Shown here in pieces: positions 1 through 10,920 of a stretch of 64,000 nucleotides of DNA. The stretch comes from Nephrocerus scutellatus (lineage: Eukaryota > Arthropoda > Insecta > Diptera > Pipunculidae): contig OX352761.1 in NCBI GenBank assembly GCA_947095585.1, forward strand, positions 132,524,277 through 132,588,276, written 5' to 3'. Numbering within the stretch: the first letter of the stretch is position 1; every line of letters begins with the position of its first letter. The notes beneath the pieces are model-generated. The model did not search any database and was not told the origin of the DNA. It saw only the letters and a program-made list of their open reading frames with translations. A program made the translations under genes and the position numbers.

Positions 1-112
1 ATATAAAATTGTACTTTAGACTGTAAATGTTAGTACATATATAAAAAATATCAATTTTCATTCAGAAAATTCAAATTGCATTACACATAAAGTAAACATC
101 TTTTATGCATAC

Positions 113-1546
113 CTTCAGATTCCGATTCAGTTGCAGTTTCTATACCAATAAGTAATGAGTCTACTGATTTCATAAGGGGAGCATTTGTTATTTCATGATG
201 ACCGTGTCTTCCCAAATCACTCTTCTCTATATCTAGTGTGGCTAATATATTTTCCAAAGTGTGATTCGCATTGAGTGAGCGCAGCTTCACCCGCTGCGTG
301 TATGCCAGGTACAGAATATTTGTATTTAAGCGTGAAACCTTTCGTAAAAATTGCTCGTCATTCAGTTTTTTACAAAAATCACTAAAATATACACAGTTAA
401 AAGTAAAAATGTTAGTCAAATTTTTCAGTCCACATTTACATTATTTTATGATTTATACCCGTAAGCCAACTTATAAGGAAGTCGTACATTCAAATAGTAA
501 CTCATAAGGTTCGCTAATTGAGTGGTGTAAGTCAATGCACCGGTTATGCGGAACGCAGAGACGCGACTTGGTGTTATTTCGTTAGCAGTTGTTTTGGGTA
601 CATCATCTTTGTTTTCCGTCAGCCAATCTAAGTACGCCGAGTAATCGCCATTGGCGGGTAACGATGGTGCAACAATGCGATATTGCATTTCGCTAATACC
701 ACTACCATGAAAAACCCACTTTCCACGTATGTAAGAGGTGTTTTTCGCATCTGCCAATGCGGCAATTGTATCTGAATATTCAGAAACCACTCCCGTCAAT
801 GCCGCCTTAGCTGCTGCCGTAGCAGTTAAACGATCCCGAATTTCGTCTTTCAAAACGACTTCAGAAATTGGAAAAATATAATCCACAAGATTCTGTACAT
901 CACGACGTGTTGTGTCTTTTAGCTTATCCAAAAGAAATTTATTTTGGTCTCGCATTTTGTTTATCTTTTCAATTCGATCCAGAACATAATCCTCCAGTTC
1001 TTTTACTTTTATCTGGTATTTGGGAAGGTTTTTCCGTTTATCGTTATTTGACGATTTAACTTCGTCTCGATCTGTGCAAAGCTGAAGAAGCTTCGATTTT
1101 TTAACAGCAATTAGTTGATTAAGCAAACTAATTTTTTCCTTTTTGAATTTGATTTCAAAATTCAAATCTTCGAAGAATTTCTTCTCCTTTATTAGACGTT
1201 CATAACGCTTACTAAATACATTAAGGCCAGCTTGTAGATTAAGGAATTTATGCTGTTTTTCAGTGAAGCTAGAAAAGAAGATGCTGTTTAAAAACATTTA
1301 CATTTTAGTTACAAATAAAAACCTCTCAGGCAGACGATGAGTTGAATGAAAAAAACGACCATTTTGTATGCAATTGCGACAATGGAACCTTTTTTGCAGT
1401 GTCAAGCACAGTGGACATTTTAAAGAAATATTTCTACGGCCAGTACTAGTAGTTCCGTTATTTGGAGATATACATTCCTCATTGGATGATGAAACGTGAA
1501 AATTTTCTGGAGCTTTGCTGCTTTCGTCAGAACTACTGGATGCCAT
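113..1546 (-). CDS. Atg14: Atg14 (Barkor) autophagy protein, 3' end beyond window
   Basis: Autophagy-specific subunit of the class III PI3-kinase (Vps34-Vps15-Beclin/Atg6) complex, which places the kinase on ER-derived membranes to start autophagosomes. Three exons on the minus strand: 1546-1323, 1268-459 and 381-113, giving 434 visible residues in one frame. Residues 44-59 carry the paired cysteines CPLC and CRNC followed by IQNGRF, the N-terminal zinc-ribbon-like motif of Atg14. A Lys/Glu-rich coiled coil covers roughly residues 75-190, followed by the conserved part with VDYIFPISEVV. Exon 3 encodes DFCKKLND and LNTNILYLAYTQ, matching the C-terminal half of ATG14. Joins: GG|GTATAA to TTTTAG|TGAT for exons 2-3; exon 3 ends at donor GTATGC (112) in phase 1, so at least one more exon lies left of base 1. 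The start ATG gives MASSSSDESS. Identity is strong; exon 1-2 joining is less certain. Confidence 0.9.
1269..1322 (-). other. Atg14: Atg14 intron 1 (54 nt, weak donor)
   Basis: Exons 1 and 2 are in the same frame but separated by an in-frame TAA at 1298-1300. A 54-nt intron with donor GAG|GTTTTT and acceptor TTCTAG removes it and joins PES to FTEKQHKF. A second acceptor AACAG lies 15 nt upstream and would add five residues. A donor further in (AT|GTAAAT) would leave only 33 nt, too short for a fly intron. Confidence 0.6.
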
Positions 1547-2074
1547 AAGATTCTTTCAATTAATTAAGAACTGAAACTTTTTCTTAAGTAAAACTACAAC
1601 AGTAAATTAAAAAATATAATTAGCATATATTCGAAGAATCCACTGATTTGAGAAAAAACTTAATATTATTTAGTGTACTCTAAAGTTTTTTTTGGAAAAC
1701 TGTAATCTTTATTTTAGTCGTTCGCCTTTTGTTTGTTGACAACTGTCAGAGAACAGAAAAATATAACCACTACGAATGAATTCCCAGCAGTCTAGATTGC
1801 ACCAGTATGCATATAATACAATGAGCTGTCTACACGACTAATAAAAGAGAAACATTTGAAACACACGATTATTTTCGCACGTAGTACCTTATTATTATAA
1901 AAGTCAGTTACTCTGTATTTGTACAAATCCTAGAAAAATAAAAAAAAAATACTGAAGAGGGCAGTTTCGAACCCGAGACTGTTTCGATTTGCGTCCTTAA
2001 ACAAAAAAATCGGTTTGCTTTGTTTCCTCAATTTGCGTCGCGTCGAACGAAGTCCTATGAAATCTGTAAAATGA

Positions 2075-2420
2075 ATTGTTACCAAAAAAAAGTTAATTTA
2101 TGTTCCTTATAATTTTATTTGTACTCCCTTACTTAAGACTATACAATGTTAATATGTACATACATATTTTGAAATAAAATATTTATGTCAAATAAAAAAA
2201 TAAAAATTATCATCTTTGGACAATACACTGCCAAAAGTATTAATAGTATGGGAAAATTTATTTCGATTTGCGTCACAAAATATATTTTTTATAACCTTTG
2301 GAACCAATCTACAACCAATTGTATAGGAATATACGAGAAAATGTGTATCGGTTTGGGTTGTTTCGTATTGCGTGCACAATTTTTAAAACCATTTACGACG
2401 CAAATCGAGACCCCAGTATA
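2075..2420 (+). repeat. dispersed repeat, copy 1 (second copy at 7695-7945)
   Basis: AT-rich segment sharing long blocks with 7695-7945, including ATATGGGAAAATTTGTTTCG-like text, TTTGGAACCAATCTAC and TATAGGAATATACGAGAAAA. The copies are in direct orientation about 5.5 kb apart and flank LRPAP1. No coding capacity; family unknown. Confidence 0.7.
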
Positions 2421-2509
2421 AATAAAAATGATTTTTGGTGCGGTTATTATTTTTGGGAACTTTCATTTACCAACCAATTTTAATAAAATTTTCAAAGTAT
2501 ATTATTGGT

Positions 2510-2665
2510 AGGTCGTTGATAGTTATAGGCTATACTACACCCCTCTTCCCTTTTCTTTGGGGTGTAATATGTCAATATCTGCCACATTTTTAAATAATTT
2601 TCAATGTAAATGTTTGGGAGGTGGGGAAGGTTAAAGGCTATAATACACCCCCATCCGGGGTTCAT
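2510..2665 (+). repeat. dispersed repeat shared with 15095-15215
   Basis: Shares the pattern 'GGTTATAGG.T.TAATACA.CCCC ... GGGTGTGAAATAT ... GTCAATAT..CCACATT ... TTCAATGTAAAT' with 15095-15215. The other copy follows directly after the C-terminus of an RTE-like LINE, so this may be a LINE 3' UTR fragment. Confidence 0.5.
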
Positions 2666-3853
2666 GCGTACGTCCTTTTTTACATTGTATTTTTTGGTTA
2701 TAATTGCCAATTTCGGTCTGGCCTTTTTCACAGATTAGCCCCTGTTCTTCTTATCGGTCTCCTGATGTCTTTCTAAGCTTTCCATGCCATCTTTCGAGCG
2801 GAAGCTTGTCCTGCCTCACTGGCGTCATCCATAAACACTGGCTAATGCTAACTAAATTCAATCTAAGCATTTAGCGCAATTTACGATTTCTTATAATTTA
2901 ATTATGTCAGACGAAACTCATTGATGTTCTGCTTAGTGAGAATATAATCTCTTCAGTTCAAACTGTAAAAGTCAACTGACAGAGCTAGGAGAGATAACGA
3001 AAATTGAAGTCTCAGAAAATCAGAGAAATTCCCAGAGTCCTCAGTGAGGAATCATCAATTTTCGTTAAACCTATTGCATGAATTAATGCAGGTATTCAAG
3101 CTGCGCAGATTAGTCATCGAATCAAAGTTCCCGAAAATAATTCTGCACCATATCCATAATTTCTCTGTTCTCTGACAAAAAAAATACGCCCTCTGTGTTT
3201 ATCAATTCGTTTTTGGTTTGGTTTAGCCGTATAGAACATTCACGCTTGCGCCTAATGGATTTTTGGTGCAATCAAGTTTTGTCTTTCCAACTCACTAAAA
3301 TCCTCCTAGGCTTCGTAACATTTCCCTTCACAAACAAACTGGGTAGTGGTTATGAGAAGAATTGGCAGGACCAAGAAGTGCAGATAATGCGTACACCGCT
3401 TAAATACTGTTACTTATAGCTAATAATGCATCACAGTTGACACTTGCTATATTGCTTTCAACAAAATGAGTTAGGTATTTTTTGTGGTTAACGGCTGATT
3501 AAAGCAACAGCAAAAACTAACCAAATTTTGGTAAATTTTTTGTTTCATGTGTTTGCCAACTTATCCATATATAATTTTTAAAAGTCGACTCTGGTGGTGA
3601 GAATTATAAATAAAAATTTGGTTAAATATTTCTTAACCAAAAAATTTTTTTTGGTTAACGCTAACCATTTTCTGGTCCATCCAATGTTGTAATTTTTATT
3701 TTTTTTGTTGAAAGCTATATAGCAACTGTTGACAGCAACAGCATACAGCTACAGCAACAGCATGGTTTAAACCTTTAAACTTTAAAATTAATTAAAGAAC
3801 TTAGTAAGCAAAAATAATTATTTAACATTTTTGAGGGAATAATTGTAAACACA

Positions 3854-5225
3854 ATGAGAAAACTTGTGTACGCATTATATTGCGCTTTTATACTGTTGCT
3901 GGTAGTTAATTTTGCTTTGTGCGATAAAAAGAATAGCAAGAAATACTCCAGAGAAGCGAACGATCCCTTTACATTTTCAACAGAGAAATATGATCCAGAT
4001 TTTAGAAATTTACAGCGACCATTCAGAATAGCTAAACTAAATTTAGTGTGGTCCAAGGCACAAAATGTAAGCTTTATTCTAAATGTAATATTAAATCATA
4101 CTAATTGCAATGTTCATACAGAGGCTTACAGAACCAAAGTTAAAGTCACTGTATATGGAACTTAAAATACAGGACAAAGAAGAAATCTCATGGAAACAGC
4201 TTAAATCTAAGCACAAGGATAAAGATGGTCTCAAGGAAGCTGTTTTGCGTCAGAAATTAGTCGGAATAATGAGTACGTATGATCTCCTAGAACATTTTGA
4301 AGACACGCAGGATGCAACGAAACTTAAACCTTTTAAAGTTAGTAAATTAAAGTCGAATTACTTTTGCATTGACCAAAATAATTCTTTTTTAAAATAAGAA
4401 ATTTCATGAAAGTGATTCACACCTCAATAAGAGCATCTTTAAGAATAAAAAACTAATCAAATTGTGGGAAAAAGCAGAACTATCCGGATTTACTGCTGAA
4501 GAACTAAATACGCTTAAACAGGAATTTCAACACCACGAAGACAAAGTCGACGTTTACTACAGTCTTTTGGATAATTTAGGAACAGTACAATCAGATAATC
4601 ATGAAAGTAAGTAAATAAGCAATATAGTACATAAGCACTTGCTGAATGTTTGTTTTTTTCTTTCGTTTCAAGATGCTATCAACCAAGATGAACTAGAAAA
4701 TGTTAACCTGATTCAATCGGGGAATGCAAATGAGAACGAAATAAATGATCAAGCTACCGAATTGAAAAGTTATCACAACAATGTCAATCAGTTACGAGAA
4801 CAACATCAAGGAATTAAAGATCATTACGACCGGTTAGAACGTTTAGTTTCTCGTGGGCCACATAGTCAAGATTTTATCGAACCAAAAGTGCAGAGCCTTT
4901 GGCTCATAGCAATGCACAGTAATTTTTCTGAAAAGGAACTATCATCTGTAAAAAGTGAATTGCATCACTTTGAAAGCAGGCTTTTGAAATTACGGCATTT
5001 ACACGCGGAACATGCTTTGCAAGTGGAGAAATATAAGGTAATTTGACGATATGCTCAGTTCAAGTAAATTTCCTGATTTGTTTTATTTTTTTGTAGGATG
5101 AAAAACATAAAGATAAACGTGATCGCTTTGAAGAAATGGAAGATCATATTAAGAAGCAGACAAGAAAAGTGGAAAAAATTCAGGAGACACTTGAAAAACA
5201 AATTTTTAAACATTCTGAGCTTTGA
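3854..5225 (+). CDS. LRPAP1/RAP, ER chaperone of LDL-receptor family (complete)
   Basis: Homologue of alpha-2-macroglobulin receptor-associated protein, which binds LDL-receptor-family proteins in the ER and prevents premature ligand binding. Five exons with consistent phases: 3854-4066, 4122-4337, 4399-4606, 4673-5037, 5097-5225 (376 residues). Residues 1-23 form a signal peptide (hydrophobic core AFILLLVVNFALC). Family blocks are FRIAKLNLVWSKAQ, LTEPKLKSLYMELKIQDKEEISWKQ, KLIKLWEKAELSGFTAEELNTLKQEF and VQSLWLIAMHSNFSEKEL, the last in the third helical domain. The protein ends FKHSEL, equivalent to the HNEL ER-retrieval tetrapeptide of mammalian RAP. Donors are GTAAGC, GTTAGT, GTAAGT and GTAATT, and all acceptors end AG. 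Length matches the family (about 350-380). Transcribed divergently from Atg14. Confidence 0.92.
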
Positions 5226-6234
5226 ATTTAAAACTTGTTTCAACATATCGCAATATTTTTTTTCCGAAAACTGGAATTAAAAAGTTAACAACTGATAATG
5301 GTAAAAAAAAATAGCTTTTGTATTAAATGCGTGAAAATGGTTGCACTTCGTAAGAATTTTTTATACTGCACTTGATTGTTTTTTAAAGAACATATGTACT
5401 TACAAACAAATTTCATTCAGTATATTATTTTTCTAAACTTTTTGTTTATTATACTACTAGTTGAGTGGCCGGCGTTGTCCCACAAACCGTACAAAAAAAA
5501 TACACCAACAAACCCAAAAAAAAAAACAAATGAAGATTTTTTATCGTTATAGTTGCTGAGGACATTTATTTTATAAATTACACTTTGATATTAAAGTACA
5601 CCCTGTATGCACTTTGCAAAAGAATCAAATCGAACTGCATTACCGACTCCAAAGCCGTCGAAATTAAGCTGTCAAAAAGGCTGCATATATGCCGCCAGAA
5701 AACACAATTTTTATTGCAGTTTTCATCAAAAACAGAATAAAAGCAATGTTGTATGTTACATTGGCCAAATCATTCACTTTTTTCAACGATTTTTCCATCC
5801 AATAAACAAATTAAACAGCAGCAGATACAAACACTAACAAAAAATTAATTTTAGTTCTGAGAAATTAAGATGCCGTGACATTTTTGCGGTTTGTGAATTT
5901 TTTCTTATTGTGTTTGGTCAGTCATTAGAAATTTCGTTTTTATAAAATAATTACTATGCTAAATATGTATAACTATTGTACATTAAACTGCAATTTGGGG
6001 GAATTTTAAAAGCGCCAATTTGCTACATAATTTAAAAATAAGTTTAAAAATTTTGAACAAACACAAAAATTAAATTTCTTTTTAACTTCTTACCTTTATT
6101 AAATTCTTAAATACTATATTAATATATTAACTTACCGTGCCCGTGTATTGGTTTGTTTGTATGCTTGGAAATCGTCAAATGCAAATGTGCAAATTCAAAC
6201 TTTGTACTTCATATTAAAATTTGTTAGTGATTGT

Positions 6235-6450
6235 GCCCTGCTGTCGGGGGCTCCTATACAAGTTTTTTTTAAAAAAATTACCTGATTTTATTCAAATTTT
6301 GTACAAATGTGATCTCAGAAAACACTTTTAGTAAAAATTTGCTGGGTCAAATTAGGGCTCCCACATATTTTTTTTAATTGCGTAATATAGCGGTTTGGTT
6401 ATAAGAATTTACAAGAAAAATTTTCATTTTTATCTGTTGTTTTTTATTTA
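6235..6450 (+). repeat. Rep-A family fragment
   Basis: Contains the family's core text (GGGGGCTCC.ATACAA, CCTGATTTTATTCAAATTTTGTAC, ACACTTTTAGTAAAAATTTG) and its 3' edge (AGAATTTACAAGAAAAATTTTCATTTTTAT..GTTGTTTTTTAT). Truncated at its 5' side. Confidence 0.65.
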
Positions 6451-7694
6451 TATGAAAACTTATTGCGAAGGGAGAACTCCTTGAATGACTTGCTCCACGG
6501 CAATATAAGCGCTTATTAAAATTTAAAAATCGAAGGAATGTAATTTACAATATATTACATTCCTCACGATTGTAGCCGGTTTCCATTTATTTTCTCAGAA
6601 TTCCCTCTGGTTCATTGAAAAGACAAACGGAAAGGGAACACGAAACTAAAATCGACGCGGGTCCAAAAGCTTTAATTAATGCTTAATGGTCAGGAAAAAC
6701 TACAAAAGAACCCTGACCAAGAAAATATTACAAATTAGTACGTATATGTAGCAATAATTTTACAAGGAAATATAAGTTTTTGTGGACAGTTGGCTTAAAA
6801 TCGATTTTGCCTTACATATTTTCGTCATTCGGTGACAACAAATTAACTTTTATTTTTTTTATTTTGCTAAAATACTAGTTACCCAAAATTTGAAAGTGCG
6901 TTTTTATTTGAGTATCATCAGATTTATTTTGAAACTTTAGTTCATTTAATTCAATTCCTAAATAAATTACAAAACTAAAAAAAACAGTATATTACACCGG
7001 TTCCCATTTTGCATTGTTTCTATTTAAACAAAAAGACCTACTAGGAGCGTGACTACACGATCATGGGAATGTCCAGAGAAACAGGTAGGTTTTTAGTGAG
7101 TTGGAAAGAGAAGGCTTGATTCCACCGAGAATCTATGGAAGTTGTTTCCAATTTGGGGGTTACCATTGTGGAAATTAATGATGTGAATGAAGAATCCAAG
7201 TTTCTAAGCTTATAATAATATTTTAATATATTTAAGTTTTAAAGTAACAATTTTAATTTTAAATGATTCTTGTGTAATTCCGTGTTCCAATATGACTCCA
7301 TCAGATCGACTGCGGTTTTTTCACACCTCATGACATCCGACCAAAATACCGAATAGCAAACAGACACGCCACAAATCCACTGAACGGCAACTACAAAAAA
7401 TTATTTAGGGTGCAAGCATAAACGTTCTAAAACAACAACAATTTGACGAACACACATTCGTTATGTGTAGCCACAACGTTCATTGGAAGGACTTTCATTC
7501 CCACGCCAGTGTAGCCACGCTCCAAGGTATTTGCATTGCTAGAACAGGGAATCGAACTTTGAACGGAAAACGATATAAAGTTGTACGACGAAAAAAATTG
7601 ATGAAGCTGCATAGGAGGCGTAATCTGAATGGACAAGTTTTACATACACACAAACTTTTATTTTATTAAAACGTCAATGACTTTCAAAATAAAT

Positions 7695-7945
7695 TATTAG
7701 CAAAACTAAGTTAATTTTTGTTCCTTATATTTTTAATTTATTTTTAATCTTACTTATATATGTCAAATTAAATTAAATTTATAATACCAAAATTATTGAA
7801 TAATATGGGAAAATTTGTTTCGATTTGCAAAGCAAAATATATTTTTTATAAACTTTGGAACCAATCTACCACTAATTGTATAGGAATATACGAGAAAATG
7901 TGTTTCGTTTTGCCTACGCAAATCGGGACGCCAGTGTATTTAAAA
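7695..7945 (+). repeat. dispersed repeat, copy 2 (see 2075-2420)
   Basis: Direct copy of the repeat left of LRPAP1, with about 100 bp of internal sequence missing relative to copy 1. Shared blocks include ATACGAGAAAATGTGT.TCG and ACGCAAATCG.GAC.CCAGT. No coding capacity. Confidence 0.7.
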
Positions 7946-9423
7946 TTTATACGGTTTGTTCGTTGATGTCGGTTTTTTGTTTCGTTTTCAGAAATCTTTG
8001 TCAAAGCTGTCAGTTGTTCTCAGCAAATCGAACACGAAAAGAAAGAATCTTTTGTTTACATTGTTTTGTGGCATGTGTGTGTAATATGTGTTCCTGAAGA
8101 AGAGTCACAGTGCTTTCAGTGGCCACAAATCAAATGATAGATTATTAAATTGTGACGTGTGCCAAGCAAAATTACATCAGTTGTTGGTGTTAGGGAAAAG
8201 AGTGGCAAATCTCCCTAAATATACAGAACTGTGAAAGGCGATTTCTGGTCTTCCGTCGATTGGTTGCTTAGGGATGATTATATAGGGCAGATTTTCTCTC
8301 AATTCGAATACAACATTGGAATCCGTTTACATATTACAGTTTACAGTATTATTAATTATTCATTCCAAATATTCCAGATATTGCAATACTGACACAAAAC
8401 GTACCTTTATTCGTTCTATTCTTTGTTTTTAGTTTTTTATTTATCTTAAGCATTTCGAACTTGTTCTTTTTGTGCTACATGGAAAGGAAGAATGAAAAGA
8501 ATATTTATGTCAAAGTTATGTGCCGGATCTTTTTTTAAAGAATATGAACCACTTGACAGCATAAACGCATGATTTTTGTCAATTCGAATTTAATTCTATT
8601 CTTTTAAAAAATATTAATTTTTTACAAGTAATTTTGTATCATTTGAAATAACTGTACTACCGACGCTGCTTCAATTGTCACGATTAGGAAAACTACTGGA
8701 AAATTATAGCAATAGTATTGCTATTCGCCGCGACGTGATGCTTTAAAACTTATGCATCCGGAAGACATGATGGTGATGGCTATCCTAATTCGAGCTATGA
8801 CGAACACGAAAGCGCTGTAATAAAACTCAAAATATTCCTAATAAATTGCATCGGTAAATCGCGAAAGCTCTTGAAAATATATTTTTAATCATTTTTAATT
8901 GGCGTAACGGTATTTTTTTGTGTTTGAAATCAATAAATTAACCAAAATCTATGAGGGAAAAATTTGCCTTTTACTTTTCTTGTGCCTATTTCATTTTTTC
9001 TTGCGTGAAGTGTGTAAGTGTAAGTGCGTTCGTTCGTCGTATAATCAGCTCAGAAAATTTTTTCCTTTGCTCCAGAAATTTTTGGATTGTTTTTTCTTTT
9101 TTTTTTTGTTAATATTTTTCCTCTGCTAATGTGAATTTTCTTTGGGTGATTTACTTTTGCAATTCTTTAATGCAATCAATTTTACTAACGGAAGGACAGT
9201 GTGATAGCTTGAAAAAGAGAGAGAGAGAGAAATAGGTAGAATCCCCAAAAAAGGAAGAAAAAATATAAATTGAAATTAAATTTAATTTTCAGGTAATTTT
9301 GTTTTATGAATTCTTGTAAACAAAATTTAATCAAATATAGTTAAGAAATCCAGCTATTATTAAAATACAATATACGGGGAAAAAGTTTAAAGTTGAAAAA
9401 GTGAGAAAAGGAAAGAATAAAAA

Positions 9424-10920
9424 ATGAATAATGAATCTGATAAAAAAACCGACTTGATTGTGTGCAGTAAATCTTCAACCAACACTTTTGCAATTACGTC
9501 AACTACGGCAGCGGCCGAGCTGTATAAAGTTGGACTAGCAGAATCAGCAGCTCTAGCTCCACGGGCAAAAGCCTCAACGCCAGCTACAGAAGTTTTGCCA
9601 CCCAAAGCGTCAAAAACAAAGTCCAAATCAAATTCATCATCATCATCGCTCTTGTCGTCTTCTAAAAAGAAAAATAAAGTCGCAGCAGCAGCAGTTTCAA
9701 CAGTGACGACGACTTGCACAACATCGGCAACAGAAGAGTCTAAAAAGCCCTGCAAAAATTCTGCTGCTGGTAGTAAAGTCGTTGCGGCCGTAGCGTCCCC
9801 AGAACATGCATCCGCCTTTGTCATCGCTTCAACGTCACATCTAACATCAACGCCCGTTTCTTCGTTACCCGCTGCTACTGCGGCTGGTGGGGGTGATAGT
9901 GAAAATTTCATTAAACAAAACAATAAATTAAATTTAAAAAATCAAAAAAATAGCAATAATAATATCAGTAATAATAATAATAATAATAGTCGAAAAAGCG
10001 ACTGTGTCAATACGAATACAAACACTAATACTAATGTAAAATCAAAATTAAACAGCAAACATACCCGCATCAATACCAATGCTGCAGCTGTAGAGAGTTG
10101 CGCGACAAGCAGCCATTCTAATAGTGGTAGTTGTTACGACGGTGGTAGTGTTAAAGTCAACACTACAGCAACCATTGCCAGCAGTAGTAGTAGTAATACT
10201 CATAGTAGATGTGGTGGTAGTGGAGATTGCGGTAGTGGTGCAAATACAAATGAAAAAAACGTATTCAAACCAACAACAACCACACCAGCAATAGCAGTTT
10301 CAAATCCAACCTCAAATCCAATTCCTGCAATGGCTGCTTCTTCTTCTACTGAGAATACTTTGCCGAACCCTTCAGAATTACCAGAAGCAAGAGGCGGCAC
10401 AGCCGAAACTCCAAAGTCAACGCCATCTAAATATATTAACAAATCTAATTTGAGTGGCAAAAAATCATCTGGCGGAGCGCAAGGCCTTCGAGTACAACAA
10501 CAAAATCAGCAGAACATTAAACAAACTGCGCCGCAGCGTACACATTCAGTGGCAACTTCTTCAACTAAAGATTCACAGTTAAAATTTGCCACTGCAGTCC
10601 CTTTACTTGTAGGAGCAAAATCTTCATTGCCCTCTGCAGACTCTTACACATCTCCGGCACCTGCTGCTAACAGTGGCACTGTAAGTGCTGCAGTTAAACA
10701 AAAATCCAACGCCAATATAAAAAACAACAGCAATTCAACGTGCTCAACATCGTCGTCGATATCGTCGAATTCATCGCTTTCATCATCCGCTGGAATAGTA
10801 AATGCAATTTCAACAGCATTGCAGAATATAATCACCAGCGACAATTCCGATACGGACACCGAATTGTTTCCTCCACCCGTAACGGATTTATCGGAATCTG
10901 ATGAAGAATCTGTATCTGAG
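9424..10920 (+). CDS. mask: mask coding exon 1 (N-terminal low-complexity region)
   Basis: Residues 1-499, starting MNNESDKKTD. Rich in Ala, Ser, Thr and Asn, with runs such as SSSSSLLSSSKKK and (N)5-6 and a repeated NTNTNTNTN. Ends in SDSDEE-type acidic text (NSDTDTELFPPPVTDLSES) before donor GAG|GTAAGA. No folded domain recognised. The minus-strand open frame opposite it is a compositional shadow. Confidence 0.88.

Larger units (their letters stand above)
1547..3853. other. Atg14-LRPAP1 intergenic region
   Basis: Divergent spacer of about 2.3 kb between Atg14 (minus) and LRPAP1 (plus), so both promoters should lie here. It contains two dispersed repeats (2075-2420 and 2510-2665, listed separately). 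At 3480-3680 are GGTTAACG motifs in opposite orientation that may be ends of a small element. I see no convincing coding sequence. Confidence 0.6.
5226..9423. other. LRPAP1-mask intergenic and presumed mask 5' region
   Basis: About 4.2 kb without a recognisable gene. Holds a Rep-A fragment (6235-6450) and the second copy of the 2075-2420 repeat (7695-7945). The last few hundred bases before 9424 carry a short GA run (9219-9231) and are probably 5' UTR and promoter of mask, but I cannot place a transcription start or an upstream noncoding exon. Confidence 0.5.

Noticed and set aside
9387..9923. 178-codon minus-strand frame rich in Ala/Asp/Val
   Set aside because: Lies opposite mask exon 1 and mirrors its Ser/Ala/Thr codon repeats; composition explains it.
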